Shown piece by piece: positions 21,240-31,723 of a stretch of 64,000 bases of DNA (positions are counted from its first letter, which is position 1; each line of letters starts with the position of its first letter). Made by a program: the position numbers and the translations under genes. The stretch is taken from NCBI GenBank assembly GCA_950022295.1, contig OX465600.1, forward strand, positions 294,979,782 through 295,043,781, given 5' to 3'. The notes under the pieces were generated by a model that was not told the origin of the DNA, ran no database searches, and saw nothing but the letters and a program-made list of their open reading frames with translations. This stretch comes from Bromus sterilis (lineage: Eukaryota; Streptophyta; Magnoliopsida; Poales; Poaceae).

Positions 21240-21821
21240 TAGCCAAACACCAAGCTAGTGAAGCAGGCGCTACGGAGATTCTCAGAACCCAAGCGCAGAG
21301 CAATCGGAGAGGAGGTCAACCGATTACTCGACGCCCAATTCATCTGAGAGACGAAGAGAGCCACTTGGATCGCCAACCCTATGTTGGTCCCCAAGAAAGA
21401 CATAGACGTGCTGCGGATATGCGTCGACTATGGGCCAGTCAACAAACACTGCCCAAAGAATCATTTTCCCTTGCCAAGAATCGATCAGATAATCGACTCG
21501 ATAGCAGGATGCGATCTACTATCGTTCCGCGACGCCTACTCAGGACACAATCAGGCCAGGATGGAGGAAAAAGACGAAGAGCACGCCTTGTCCGTCACCC
21601 CTTGCGGCACATCCTGCCGCCCCAAAATGCCCTTCGGCCTAAACAACGCAGGAACAGTACACCAGCGAACGACGCAAGCATACATGAGAAACCAGATCGG
21701 TGGAAACATCCAGGCCTACATTGACAAGATCATCACCACAATCAAAGAACTCAGACCAGAAGCAAACACAGAGGATGACAACACAGGTGAACCAGCACAA
21801 GTGGCTGCCCAAACCCAATAG
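21240..21821 (+). pseudogene. Tat A reverse transcriptase, internally deleted
   Basis: The N-terminal RT blocks are visible: MLVPKKDIDVLRICVDYGPV, PKNHFPLPRIDQIIDSIAGC, and MPFGLNNAGTVHQR. The YVDD block has become AYIDKI, and the sequence then jumps directly to the linker before integrase, so the RT thumb, RNase H and archaeal-type RNase H are gone. It cannot encode a working polymerase. Confidence 0.8.
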
Positions 21822-21882
21822 TTAAGGAAGAAGCCAACAACGCAGTCGAGGAGCCAGAGCCAGTCGCACCCGAGGACCCATC

Positions 21883-23118
21883 TTGGAGAGAGCTACTCCT
21901 CAGGTTCCTAATCGACGGCACCCTACCGCAGGACGTCGCAGAAGCCAAACGCATCAGTTGGCATTCCAAAAATTCACAGTAATCAACGAACAACTCTACA
22001 AGCACAACATTTCCCAGGTCTTACAAAAATGCATAGACGAAGAAGACGGCAAAACCCTACTACTGGAGATCCATGAAGGCACCTGCGGGCATCATGTGAG
22101 CAGTCGAGCACTCATGGCAAAAGCCTTTCGAGCAGGACTCTATTGGCCAAAAACCATGAGAAACGCAGTGGACATCATGAGGCGTTGCATCACCTGTCAA
22201 AAACTCGCCAGTAGACAGCACGATAGAGCCTCAGAACTTGAGACCATACCACCATCATGGTCGTTCGCCACCCGGGGACTCGACATGGTGGGCCCGCTCA
22301 AAAAATCATCAAAGGGAGGAAAAACTCACCTGCTAGTAGCAGTCGACAAGTTCACCAAGTGGATCGAAGCAGTTCCCATCACCAGCTCCACAGCCCTCAC
22401 GGCAACAAATCTCATCAAATCAATCATCTTCAAGTTCGGGGTGCCACACAACATCATCACGGACAACGGCACGAACTTCACAGCGGAAGAATTCCAGAAC
22501 TTCTGCGAAGAACTGGGCATCAAAATCAACTACGCATCAGTCGCGCACCCGCAGTCCAACGACCAGGTGGAAAAAGCAAATGGCCTAGTATGTGGAGGAC
22601 TCAAAAAGTGGCTCCTTGCACCACTCTAGCAGGCCGCGGGCAATTGGGTAGAAGAACTCCCTGCAGTACTATGGAGCCTGCGCACCACCCCAAACACCGC
22701 AACCCAGTACACACCTTTCTTCATGGTGTACGGGTCGGAGGCAGTACTACCACATGACCTCAAATTCGGGGCACCCGGAATCTCGGGGTACGAAGAAGAA
22801 GAAGCAGAAGAAGCACTGCAAGATTACAAGGACACAGCAGACGAAGCAAGGGACACAACCCAAGCAAGGTTAGAGGGATACCAGGACAAGCTGCGCACTT
22901 ACCAAAGCAGTCGCCTGAGCATTAGAACCTTCAACAAAGGCGATCTTGTCCTACGGCTCATACAAGAGAAAGTCCACAAGCTTGCCCCCCAATGGGAATG
23001 ATCCTTCATAATCACAGAAGTCATAGGAGGAGGCGCCTATAGACTTAAGAACCCGAAGACTGACGAGGACGTGGGAAATCCATGGAACGTAGCGAACCTA
23101 CGCCTGTTCTACCCATAG
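21883..23118 (+). pseudogene. Tat A integrase with two stop codons
   Basis: The zinc-binding part (EIHEGTCGHHVSSRALMAKA with later RRCITCQK) and core (LDMVGPLKKSSKGGKTHLLV, IITDNGTNF, ...HPQSND) are present, with the first two catalytic Asp residues kept. In-frame stops occur at 22627-22629 and 22999-23001. The C-terminal part ends NPWNVANLRLFYP at 23118. Confidence 0.85.
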
Positions 23119-23195
23119 TATCCACCAGTCATGCTCATCTGACAGCTCATGTAAACCTTCGACGCAATAAAATGATGTTGCCAAAATACTACCAC

Positions 23196-23800
23196 CTCAA
23201 AGCACTCGGGGGCTCGAGTACAAACTCCCCCCGAGAGACGCTATTGTCGCTCACGCGATCTTCACCCAAAGCACTCGGGGGCTCGAGTACAAACTCCCCC
23301 CCCCCGAGAGACGCTATTGTCGCTCACGCGATCTTCACCCAAAGCACTCGGGGGCTCGAGTACAAGCTCCCCCCGAGAGACGCTATTGTCGCTCACGCGA
23401 TCTTCACCCCAAGCACTCGGGGGATCGAGTACAAACTCCCCCCGAGAGACGCTATTGTCGCTCACGCGATCTTCACCCAAAGCACTCGGGGGCTCGAGTA
23501 CAAACTCCCCCCGAGAGACGCTATTGTCGCTCACGCGATCTTCACCCAAAGCACTCGGGGGCTCGAGTACAAACTCCCCTCGAGAGACGCTATGGTCGCT
23601 CACGCGATCTTCACCCAAAGCACTCGGGGGCTCAAGTACCAAACTCCCCCCGAGAGACGCTATCATCGCTCACGCGATCTTTATTCAAAGCACTCGGGGG
23701 CCCGAATAAAAACCTCCCCCCCCGAGAGACGCCATCGTCACTCACGCGATCTTCACTCAAAGCACTCAGGGGCTCGAGCACCACCTCCCCCCGAGAAACA
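23196..23800 (+). repeat. Tandem hairpin array of Tat A, about nine 70-bp units
   Basis: Each unit reads GCACTCGGGGGCTCGAG, a spacer, CTCCCCCCGAGAGACGC, and a GCTCACGCGATCTTCACC tail. CTCGGGGG and CCCCCGAG within a unit are complementary, so each unit can form a stem-loop. The array begins about 80 bp after the integrase stop. Confidence 0.92.
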
Positions 23801-24166
23801 CCCACGCATTCCAAGACTTAGAGGGCCCAAGCAAAAACCACCTGACAGGCTTCACCTGCTGCAAAACGGTTCGGAATCAAAGAAAAGATACGGCTACAAC
23901 CAGATGGAACACAAAGCACTCTGAAGAAATATGGACGGAGCGCAGGACGCAGACAATTCTTTAGTCTTCACCTGATCGCCAACGATCACCTAAAGACTTG
24001 GGGGCTACTCCCATCGGGAGCGCTGCCGCGCACCCGATAAAAGATAGAAAATAATGGAGGAACGACAAAGGAAACAAATCTTAGCCTACGTTCGACTCTC
24101 CGACTCAAACGTAGCCTCGGGGGCTACTCCCATCGGGAGCGCTGCCGCGCACCCGATAGAACCCAC

Positions 24167-24614
24167 TGACGAGGGAGTGACCCCAACGACTCCTACGAAT
24201 GAGCCTACCCGGTGTACCCGAAGACAGAAGGCCCACAAAGACGCCGCCTGGGCCCAACCTTGGCCCACTAGTGGCACCAACGTAGGAGTCCGCGACTCAT
24301 AAGGAAGGTGCAAACTTGCCGTACGGAACAAGATCTTGGTTAGGAAACCTCATCTGTAATCCAGGGCGGACTCCCCGAGACCTAGCTAGTATATAAAGGC
24401 TAGGAGGGGAGACGTCAAGGGACAGGCAATACACAATCTGTAACCCTAGCTTTGTGCGCACTAGCCTTGGCTCCCATGTAATCGTCATCTCCAAGCAATA
24501 ATATCGAGCAGGAATGTATCCTCCTGTTAGCCGATGAGCTATCGTCCAACCTGTGCCTCTCATGACTAACCCAGGGTCCCTGACCATGGGATTTGCCGGG
24601 GTACATCCCCGTCA
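24167..24614 (+). repeat. 5' LTR of Tat B
   Basis: It starts TGACGAGGGAGTGACCCC and ends CATCCCCGTCA. A TATATAAAGG box lies at 24390-24399, about 220 bp before the end, and should start the sense transcript. Confidence 0.92.
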
Positions 24615-25590
24615 ATTGGCGCCGTCTGTGGGAACTACACAGGTTGGAATTACGATCTCGGCGGTTCCGTCTCCAGCAAGCCACAACTCAAGAGCAAGAA
24701 CCAGATGCAATCGACCTGAGGAATTCAAGATCACGGCGAATATCTCTGCCGCTCCAGCAAGACCGCTCAGTCTGCAGCCGTGTCAAGCCCAATACTACGT
24801 CGGCAACCAAGCCCACCGCCAGCGAAGGAGAACTCGACGACCCAAAAGAAAGGCGTGAAAGCTCCACACGGAGATCCCGATCGACGAGCTGCAGCATGAA
24901 GAAGAGGACCTGCCGACCACTCGACGACCCATCGCCACCCAGGCACTCGCCGCACAACAAGACACCAACTCCGAGCTGAGATCAGCGACCGCCAAGACCA
25001 TCGCCAACGAGGAAGAAATCGACGACTCAGAAGACAGGCGCGTGGATTCTACGAAGAGACCTCACCCGACGAGTCGAACTATACAGCCACGCGCTCGCCG
25101 ACCACTCGACGACTCGCCGCCTGGCGGACAGCCGCCGCCCGCCAGGACAGCGACTCTGAGACTCAGACCGGCGAATACTACGACCCAAATCGAAGGCCAG
25201 ACGAATTCGCTAATCTCATAAGGACCAGAATCTAAGCGAGGGAATCAAAGTCGACCCGCGAACTCACGAGCACCCAGCGGACCACGCGTTGTTCTTCCGA
25301 ATCTCAAGGAGGAAACGACACGCCGGATCCAGCAAGCTCACGGTTAGGGAACAGCTAGAAGGACCCTGCACGATCCACTGCTTCGAAGACAATTGGGGAA
25401 ACATCAGATTGAGCCACACTCTGGAAGACTGCCGCCTGTTCAACGAACTCGCCGACAGCCTCAAGGAGGAAAAACAACAAGAAGCCAAGCGCGCCCGACG
25501 AACCGAGAACTCGCCCACTCAAGGACAGGTGTACACGATCCAAGAAGGCAGGGTTTCGCAAGCCCAACAGGACGCCTACACCCTGTAGTC
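24593..25590 (+). pseudogene. Tat B gag remnant
   Basis: It is homologous to the gag of A and C but broken by frameshifts. The best piece is 25289-25588: FFRISRRKRHAGSSKLTVRE followed by CTIHCFEDNWG and FNELADSLKEEKQQEAKRAR, ending at a TAG. The capsid core is missing as in A. Confidence 0.72.
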
Positions 25591-25689
25591 TAGAGCAGCC
25601 GAGAACCTTAACGCAATCGAAGTCTACCAGCTACACGACGCAGAAACCAGCATCACGTTCTCCCAGAGCGACCATCCGCCCGCAGTCCC

Positions 25690-26518
25690 AAGACCGGGGC
25701 ACGCGCCCTTGGTACTCGACGCTCAAATTGGAGGGTACGACATGGACAGAATCTTCATGGACGGAGGCAGCAGCATGAACATAATCTTCGTCAGTACCCT
25801 ACGCAAGATGCTGATCCCACGATCAGTATGGAAGAATTCAAGCACCGTGTTATATGGAGTAGTCCCAGGAGAAGCGGCTACTTCCCTTGGACTAATCGAG
25901 CTCGAAGTCGTCTTCGGCAGCAGACGCAATTTCGCAAGACACACCCTCGAGTTTGAAGTACTCGACTGGCAATAACAGTATCACGCCATATTGGGACGTT
26001 CAGCGTTCGCACAATTCATGGTGATTCCGCACTACGCCTACCTCAAACTCAAGATGCCACGATCCGTGGGCGTCATCACAGTCAACGGGAGCTTCACTAA
26101 ATCGGACAAATGCGACCGCGATTTCTACAAAGTCGCCGACACCTTCGAAGTTGAGCAAGAATTCACAGAAACAGTCATGGTGACAGATAAAAGAACCTTC
26201 CCTCTAGCAAGCCGAAGCGAGTCAAAAGAGTATGGACGGGACTCTAGGATCGACAGCGACGCAGTCAACCACCAGGTGCACCCGACGGACGCAGGAAAAG
26301 AAGGCCGCCCCAAATTTCCCTTCGGCTTAAGCAATGCAGGAATAGTACACCAGCGAATGGCGCAATCACACATGAGAAACCAGATCGGTGGAAACATTCA
26401 TGCCTACATAGACGAGATCACCACCGCAATCAAAGAACTCAGACCAGAATCAGACACAGAGGATGACAACACACGTGAACCAGCACAAGTGGAAGCCGCA
26501 AACCCAATAGTTAATTAA
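25690..26518 (+). pseudogene. Tat B protease joined to an RT scrap
   Basis: The protease part (GGYDMDRIFMDGGSSMNIIF, then VLDWQ and a stop near 25975) is followed in another frame by FAQFMVIPHYAYLKLK. At about 26300 the sequence jumps to RT block KFPFGLSNAGIVHQRM and then to the integrase linker. The RT is thus reduced to about 40 residues, and both RNase H domains are absent. Confidence 0.78.
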
Positions 26519-26639
26519 GAAGCCAACAACGCAGTCGAGGAGCCAGAGCCAGTCGCACCAAAGGACCCATCTTGGAGAGAGCCACTCCGCAGGTTCCTAA
26601 TCGACGACACCCTACCACAGGACGTCGCAGAAGCCAAAC

Positions 26640-27807
26640 GTATTAGGCGGCGCTCCAAAACATTCACGGTAATCAACGGACAACTCTACAAGCACGGCAT
26701 TTCCCAGGTCCTACAAAAATTCATAGACGAGGAAGACGGCAAGACCCTACTACTGGAGATCCACGAAGGCACCTGCGGGCACCATGTCCGCAGTCGAGCA
26801 CTCGTGGCAAAAGCCTTTCGAGCAGGAAATTATTGGCCAACAGCCATGAGAAACGCAGAGGACATCATGCGCGTTGCATTGCCTGCCAAAATTTTTCCAG
26901 CAGACCGCACGCTCCAGCCTCACAACTCAAGACCATACCAACATCATGGCCGTTCGCCACCTGGAGACTCGACATGGTGGGCCCGCTCAAAAAATCTTCA
27001 AAGGAAGGAAGAACCCACCTGCTAGTAGCAGTCGACAAATTCACCAAGTGGATCGAAGCAGCGCCCATTACCAGCACTACAACCCTCACGGCAGCAAATC
27101 TCATCAAATCAATCACCTTCAAGTTCGGGGTACCATACAATATCATCACGGCCAACGACACGAACCTCACAACGACAGAATTCCAGAACTTCTGCGAAGA
27201 ACTGGGCATCAAAATCAACTACGCATCAGTCGCACACCCGCAATCCAATGGCCAGGTGGAAAAAGCAAACGGCCTAGTATGCGGAGGACTCAAAAAGCGG
27301 CTCCTCGCACCACTCGAGCAGGCCGCGGGCAACTGGGTAGAAGAACTCCCTGCAGTACTATGGAGCCCGCGCACCACCCCAAACACCGCAACCCAATACA
27401 CATTTTTCTTCATGGTGTACGGGTCGGAGGCAGTACTACCACACGACCTCAAATTCGAGGCACCCCGAATCTCGGGGTACGAAGAAGAAGAAGTAGAAGA
27501 AGCACTGCAAGATGACAAGGACACATCAGACGAAGCAAGGGACACAACCCTAGCAAGGTCAAGGGGGTACCAGGACAAACTACGCGCTTACCAAAGCAGC
27601 CGCCTGCACACCAGAACCTTCAATAAGGGCGACCTTGTCCTACGTCTCATACAAGAGAAGGTCCACAAGCTTGCCCCCCAATGGGAAGGACCGTTCATAA
27701 TCACAGAAGTCATAGGAGGAGGCACCTATAGACTGAAGAACCCGAAGACTGACGAGGACGTGGGAAATCCATGGAACGTAGCGAACCTACGCCTGTTCTA
27801 CCCATAG
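26640..27807 (+). pseudogene. Tat B integrase, core frame open but catalytic Asp lost
   Basis: From 26833 to 27807 the frame is open through the core and C-terminal parts (RLDMVGPLKKSSKEG, EELPAVLWSPRTTPN, EGPFIITEVIGGGTYRLK, ending LRLFYP). The second catalytic block is IITANDTNL, with Ala where A and C have Asp. The zinc-binding part upstream is frameshifted. The enzyme would be inactive. Confidence 0.87.
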
Positions 27808-27887
27808 TCTCCACCAGCCATGCTCATGTGGCAGCTCATATAAACCTTCGACGCAATAAAATGATGCTGCCCAAATACTACCACATC

Positions 27888-28290
27888 AAAGCACTTGGGG
27901 GCTCGAGCCCAAAACTCTCCCCAAGAGACGCTATCGTCGTAATCGTGATTCTTTAACAAATCACTCGGGGGCTCGAGTACAGAACTCCCCCCGAGAGACG
28001 CTATCGTCGCAATCGCGATCTTTTACTAAAGCACTCGGGGGCTCGAGTACAAAACTCCCCCTGAGAGACGCTATCGTCGCAATCGCGATCTCTTAACAAA
28101 GCTCTCGGGGGATCGAGTACAAAACTCCCCCCGAGAGACGCTATCGTCGCAATTGCGATCTCTTAACAAAGCACTCGGGGGGCTCGAGTACAAAACTCCC
28201 CCCGAGAGACGCTATCGTCGCAATCGCAATCTTTCACCAAAACACTCGGGGGCTCGAATACAAAATCTCCCCCCGAAAGACGCCATCATC
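27888..28290 (+). repeat. Tandem hairpin array of Tat B, about six 70-bp units
   Basis: Units of ACTCGGGGGCTCGAGTAC, CTCCCCCCGAGAGACGCTAT, CGTCGCAATCGCGATC repeat six times just after the integrase stop. The unit layout matches A and C, while the tail sequence differs between copies. Confidence 0.92.
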
Positions 28291-28493
28291 ACTCACGCAA
28301 CCCGAAGCTTAAAAGGGACCAAGAAAAAACCCATCGACAAGTGCCATCCGTTGAACTCAGTCCAGAATCAAAAGGAAAGACACGGCTACATCCAGATTGA
28401 ACACCAAGCACTCTGAATAAATTTTGGAGGGAGCACAGGACGCAGACAATCCTTTAATCTTCACCTGATCGCCAACGATCACCTAAAGACTCG

Positions 28494-28652
28494 GGGGCTA
28501 CTCCCATCGGGAGCGCTGCCGCGCACCCGATAAAAGACAGAAAATAATGGAAGAACGACAAAGGAAATAAATCTCAGCCTAAATTCGACTCTCTGACTCA
28601 AACGTAGCCTCGGGGGCTACTCCCATCGGGAGCGCTGTCGCGCACCCAATAT
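28494..28652 (+). repeat. Paired conserved stem-loop, Tat B
   Basis: CCATCGGGAGCGCTGCCGCG followed by CACCCGAT occurs twice (about 28506-28531 and 28624-28650, the second with changes). ATCGGG-A-GCGC pairs with GCGC-A-CCCGAT around a TGCC loop. The same pair is found in A (about 24012-24037 and 24131-24157) and inverted in C (about 44297-44322 and 44424-44449). Confidence 0.8.
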
Positions 28653-29380
28653 AACCCACAGTGCAAAGTTTTGAAGGACTCAAAGACAACTCTCGACCGA
28701 AAAAGGACTCGAAGACAACTCTCGGCCGGAAAGGACTCAAAGGCAGTTCTCGATCGCAAAGGACTCGAACACAGCTCTCGGTTGCAAAGGACTCGAAGAC
28801 AAAATTCCATCACAAAGGCTCAAGCACAGTTCACATCACAGGGACCTGAAGATCATTCTCAGTACGAAAAGATTCAAAGTACATTGGATAGAAGGCAGCT
28901 CTAATTACTCGAAGGCAATCCTCATTACATGGAGAACCTACCTAATTACAAAAGACACAAGCAGCCAATAAGCCTACAACATCAATCACCCAAGGAATCA
29001 TGACTTCTACATGTGTGCCCATGCTGGGACGATTGGCACTAAGACAGCGAGCATCATCACAGACAAAGGAGGAGTCGAAGCAGCGGGCTCATGATGTCAA
29101 TGACATAAAAAAAGGTGAAGCTCGACTTATTTGCAGAGCAGTTGAAGACGATGCTCCACCAGCTTCTTCTCCTGCTCCACCAGCTTCTTCTCCAGCTCCA
29201 CTCAAGCTGCCGGCGAAGATGACGCCGTTGCCTCCAGTTCTACAAGGTCGCCTGGCGAGCCCGCTTGACAGGTGGCTTGACGTCGAGATCCTCTTCAGAA
29301 CCGGAGGGAGAAGCAGTTGAAGAAGGCTCAGCATCAGCACCCGAAGAGTCACCAGAGGAGGAAGCAGTTGAAGATGCGGG
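28653..29380. other. Spacer 3' of the antisense gene, Tat B
   Basis: No gene is seen. CAAAGGACTCGAAGACA-like phrases recur between 28670 and 28800 (tandem, about 35 bp). This DNA lies downstream of the antisense B3-like frame and would hold its 3' untranslated region and terminator. Confidence 0.5.
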
Positions 29381-29884
29381 CTAAGGACTCCTCGACCTGC
29401 CGGAACCATCGCTGCTTGTCTCCGGCCAGTACGGATCCATGCGGTTGCCGCTTGGGTCAAAGGCGCGGATGACAAGAGTGTCTTCGCCATCAAAACGGCA
29501 ACAAAGAGTGTCACCATCACACAAGTTCAACCGTCGAGCAAAGGACTTCCAGCCAAAGCCAAGAAAAATCAAGAGGGAACTATCGATCTCCAACTTAACA
29601 TAAGAAGGAGATCGAGCGCACCCCTGAAGACGAAGCAGCAAGCCGTCAAGATTACGTTCAGAAACAAGGGCAGAAAATGCAGAAGGAAGCAGAATGCGAG
29701 CGGCGTTCCGGCCACGGAAGCGCATGAGGAAATCATAGTGCCAAAAACCCTCCTCCGGAGAAAAGGAGGAAGCCGTCGACTGCGCAACACGACGACCACT
29801 GCGAGAAGACCGCGGAGTACGACCACCGCGACCACGGCGAACCCGACCGCGGCTAGTCATACCCGTACCCCGTTTTGGCCCCAT
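29381..29884 (-). CDS. Antisense B3-like protein of Tat B, intact
   Basis: A 167-aa frame runs against gag-pol between integrase and the 3' LTR. Residues 1-35 are basic and Gly/Arg-rich (MGPKRGTGMTSRGRVRRGRG), a possible nuclear signal or nucleic-acid contact. Residues about 48-145 resemble a B3 domain: HYDFLMRFRGRNAARILLPS, LLLRLQGCARSPSYVKLEID, FLGFGWKSFARRLNL, DGDTLCCRFDGEDTLVIRAF. A TATAAATA box lies 70 bp before the ATG. Related frames with the same TATA placement exist in A (truncated) and C (one stop). Antisense frames are known in Tat-lineage elements; calling this one B3-like is my inference from pattern. In A and C the stop follows MDPY/LDPY directly; here TGG extends the product by about 17 residues. 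Confidence 0.75.
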   Translation of the reverse strand: MGPKRGTGMTSRGRVRRGRGGRTPRSSRSGRRVAQSTASSFSPEEGFWHYDFLMRFRGRNAARILLPSAFSALVSERNLDGLLLRLQGCARSPSYVKLEIDSSLLIFLGFGWKSFARRLNLCDGDTLCCRFDGEDTLVIRAFDPSGNRMDPYWPETSSDGSGRSRSP

Positions 29885-29953
29885 AAAAAGATGAAGAAGA
29901 AGAGCTAGAGAGGCAGAGGACGAACACTACTGCCAGATGAAGAAAAAGGGGTC

Positions 29954-29961
29954 TATTTATA
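29954..29961 (-). promoter_or_regulatory. TATA box of the antisense gene, Tat B
   Basis: The minus strand reads GCTATAAATAGACC, 70 bp before the ATG at 29884. The same box stands at 32718-32725 in A and 43372-43379 in C at nearly the same distance, which supports a dedicated antisense promoter. Confidence 0.7.
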
Positions 29962-30354
29962 GCATAACCCAAGAGCACGCAGAAGCCCAGACGACGGAAG
30001 CAATTAATTCAAAAGACCAAGTATGCCAGGCGATTCGAATTCCGAGACAAAAAAGCCTTCACACGGGCGGCACTGTGCGCTGGACGCGTCAAATCTCGCG
30101 CGTTTTCAATGCGCGCATCGATAACTCAACGGACGGCTGCAACACGCCACCAAAAGCCACCATTATGACCGGTCATAAAGACATGACGGTTAGCAGACAA
30201 AGCATCTTTGACGGTCCTCCAGCAAGGAGATAGTTGTCTTCACCAACAAGAGGTAAATCAAAGGGGCAGCGAGAAGAAGATGCAGTTTGCATGCACCGTT
30301 TTCTGCATGGTTTAAATAAATTTTTTCAAATATATCTAACTCCCATCAGGAGCG

Positions 30355-30620
30355 TATCCACCCATGAGAGTTTCGGGTGCTCCCTCACCTAGAAGTAAAA
30401 ATGTGCTCGAGTGATTACTCGCACCCATGAGAGTTTCAGGTGCTCCCTCACCTAAAAGTAAAAAACGTGCTCGAGTGATTACTCGCACCCAAGAGAGTTT
30501 TGGGTGCTCCCTCACCACGACACAAGATGAGCAGACCTGCACTCACCAGATCGAGCAGTCCCAGAGTATCGGGTGCTCCCTCACCCCGAGAGCAAAGTGA
30601 TACTCGAGTGATTACTCGCA
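30355..30620 (+). repeat. Tandem repeat near the 3' LTR, Tat B
   Basis: About four units of roughly 62 bp carry CACCCATGAGAGTTTCGGGT, GCTCCCTCACC and CTCGAGTGATTACTCG. CGAGTGATTACTCG is an imperfect palindrome. The repeat recurs in A (33115-33370) and inverted in C (42745-42975). Confidence 0.82.
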
Positions 30621-30769
30621 AAACTCTATGTACCCGAGCACTCGAAGATCTCCCGAGCAAATACTCCTCTACATTACTCCTCGCCCGAGCACTCAACAAA
30701 ACTCCGCGAGTGACCGCTAAAACAGCTCACTTGATTGTTTATTCCAAGTGGGTGCATCACTAACTAGGC

Positions 30770-31275
30770 TCCGCGCCTCAATAAAAATACATATTCCTGG
30801 AACACGATACACTGTGCCCAGATGCCACGCAAGCTTAGCGTATAGGTAAGACTCCGCTGCGCAGATCGGCCGGGCTGAGACTTGCCGCAGAGCAATTTCA
30901 CTCCCAACCTTTTCCATGCGCTTGCATGATAGAAAAAGTTGGGCGGACGCGCCTAGGCTACGAACTTTACTGGCGGCAACTGATGACTGTAAGACCTGCA
31001 GCGGCATGACTTTTGCTAGACACCATTGTTCCAAGCTCATGTCGAGGGACATGAGTTTGATTAGGCTACTGCGGTATTTGCCACTAGTGCAATTCACCAA
31101 GGCTCGACCCGTCGACTCCTTGGGCCCTTTCAGCTTCGCATCCCTCGAAACAGGTTTTGTCATGGCCCCAGACTGCCAGCGACCCGCGGTTGAACCGTGC
31201 ATACATCGAAACGACGCAAGAATGGACTCGAGTCCCTGCGCGCCTCTTCGAGTCCCCCAGGCACTCGGGGGCTAC
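30770..31275 (+). other. Conserved non-coding block before the 3' LTR, Tat B
   Basis: This 0.5-kb block (for example CATGTCGAGGGACATGAG, CCATGCGCTTGCATGAT) is also present in A (33530-33990) and C (42130-42600). It has only chance frames. It ends in the purine-rich ACTCGGGGGCTAC before the 3' LTR. Conservation of palindromic pieces suggests a structural or packaging role; this is not shown. Confidence 0.6.
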
Positions 31276-31723
31276 TGACGAGGGGGTGACCCCACAACTC
31301 CTACGAATGAGCCTACCCGGTGTACCTGAAGATAGAAGGCCCACAAAGACGCCGCCTGGGCCCAGCCTTGGCCCACTAGTGGCACCGACGTAGGAGTTCG
31401 CGACTCATAAGGAAGGTGCAAATTTGCCGTACGGAACAAGATCTTGGTTCGGAAACCTCATCTGTAATCCAGCGCGGATTCCCCGAGACCTAGCCTAGTA
31501 TATAAAGGCTAGGAGGGGAGACGTCAAGGGACAAGAAATACACAATCTGTAACCCTAGCCTTGTGCGCACTAGCCTTGGCTCCCCTGTAATCGTCATCTC
31601 CAAGCAATAATATCGAGTAGGAACGTATCCTCCTGTTAGCCGACGAGCTATCGTCCAACCTGTGCCTCTCATGACTAACCCAGGGTCCCTGACCATGGGA
31701 TTTTCCGGGGTACATCCCCGACA
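31276..31723 (+). repeat. 3' LTR of Tat B
   Basis: It is 448 bp, the same length as the 5' LTR at 24167. It starts TGACGAGGGGGTGACCCC and ends CCCCGACA, one base different from the usual CCCCGTCA. Confidence 0.9.

Larger units (their letters stand above)
24167..31723 (+). mobile_element. Tat-lineage gypsy element B, inserted into element A
   Basis: It is bounded by two 448-bp LTRs (24167-24614 and 31276-31723). CCCAC flanks it (24162-24166 and 31724-31728), and element A's sequence continues across the site. The primer-binding site ATTGGCGCCGTCTGTGGGAA follows the 5' LTR, and a purine-rich CTCGGGGGCTAC precedes the 3' LTR. Inside are gag, protease, an almost fully deleted RT, integrase, a tandem hairpin array and the intact antisense B3-like gene. 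Both LTRs keep a TATATAAAGG box. Confidence 0.92.

Noticed and set aside
23082..23924. 280-aa frame with repeated ALGGSSTNSPRET and a 134-aa minus shadow
   Set aside because: Translation of the 70-bp hairpin array; repeats in A, B and C are not kept in one frame.
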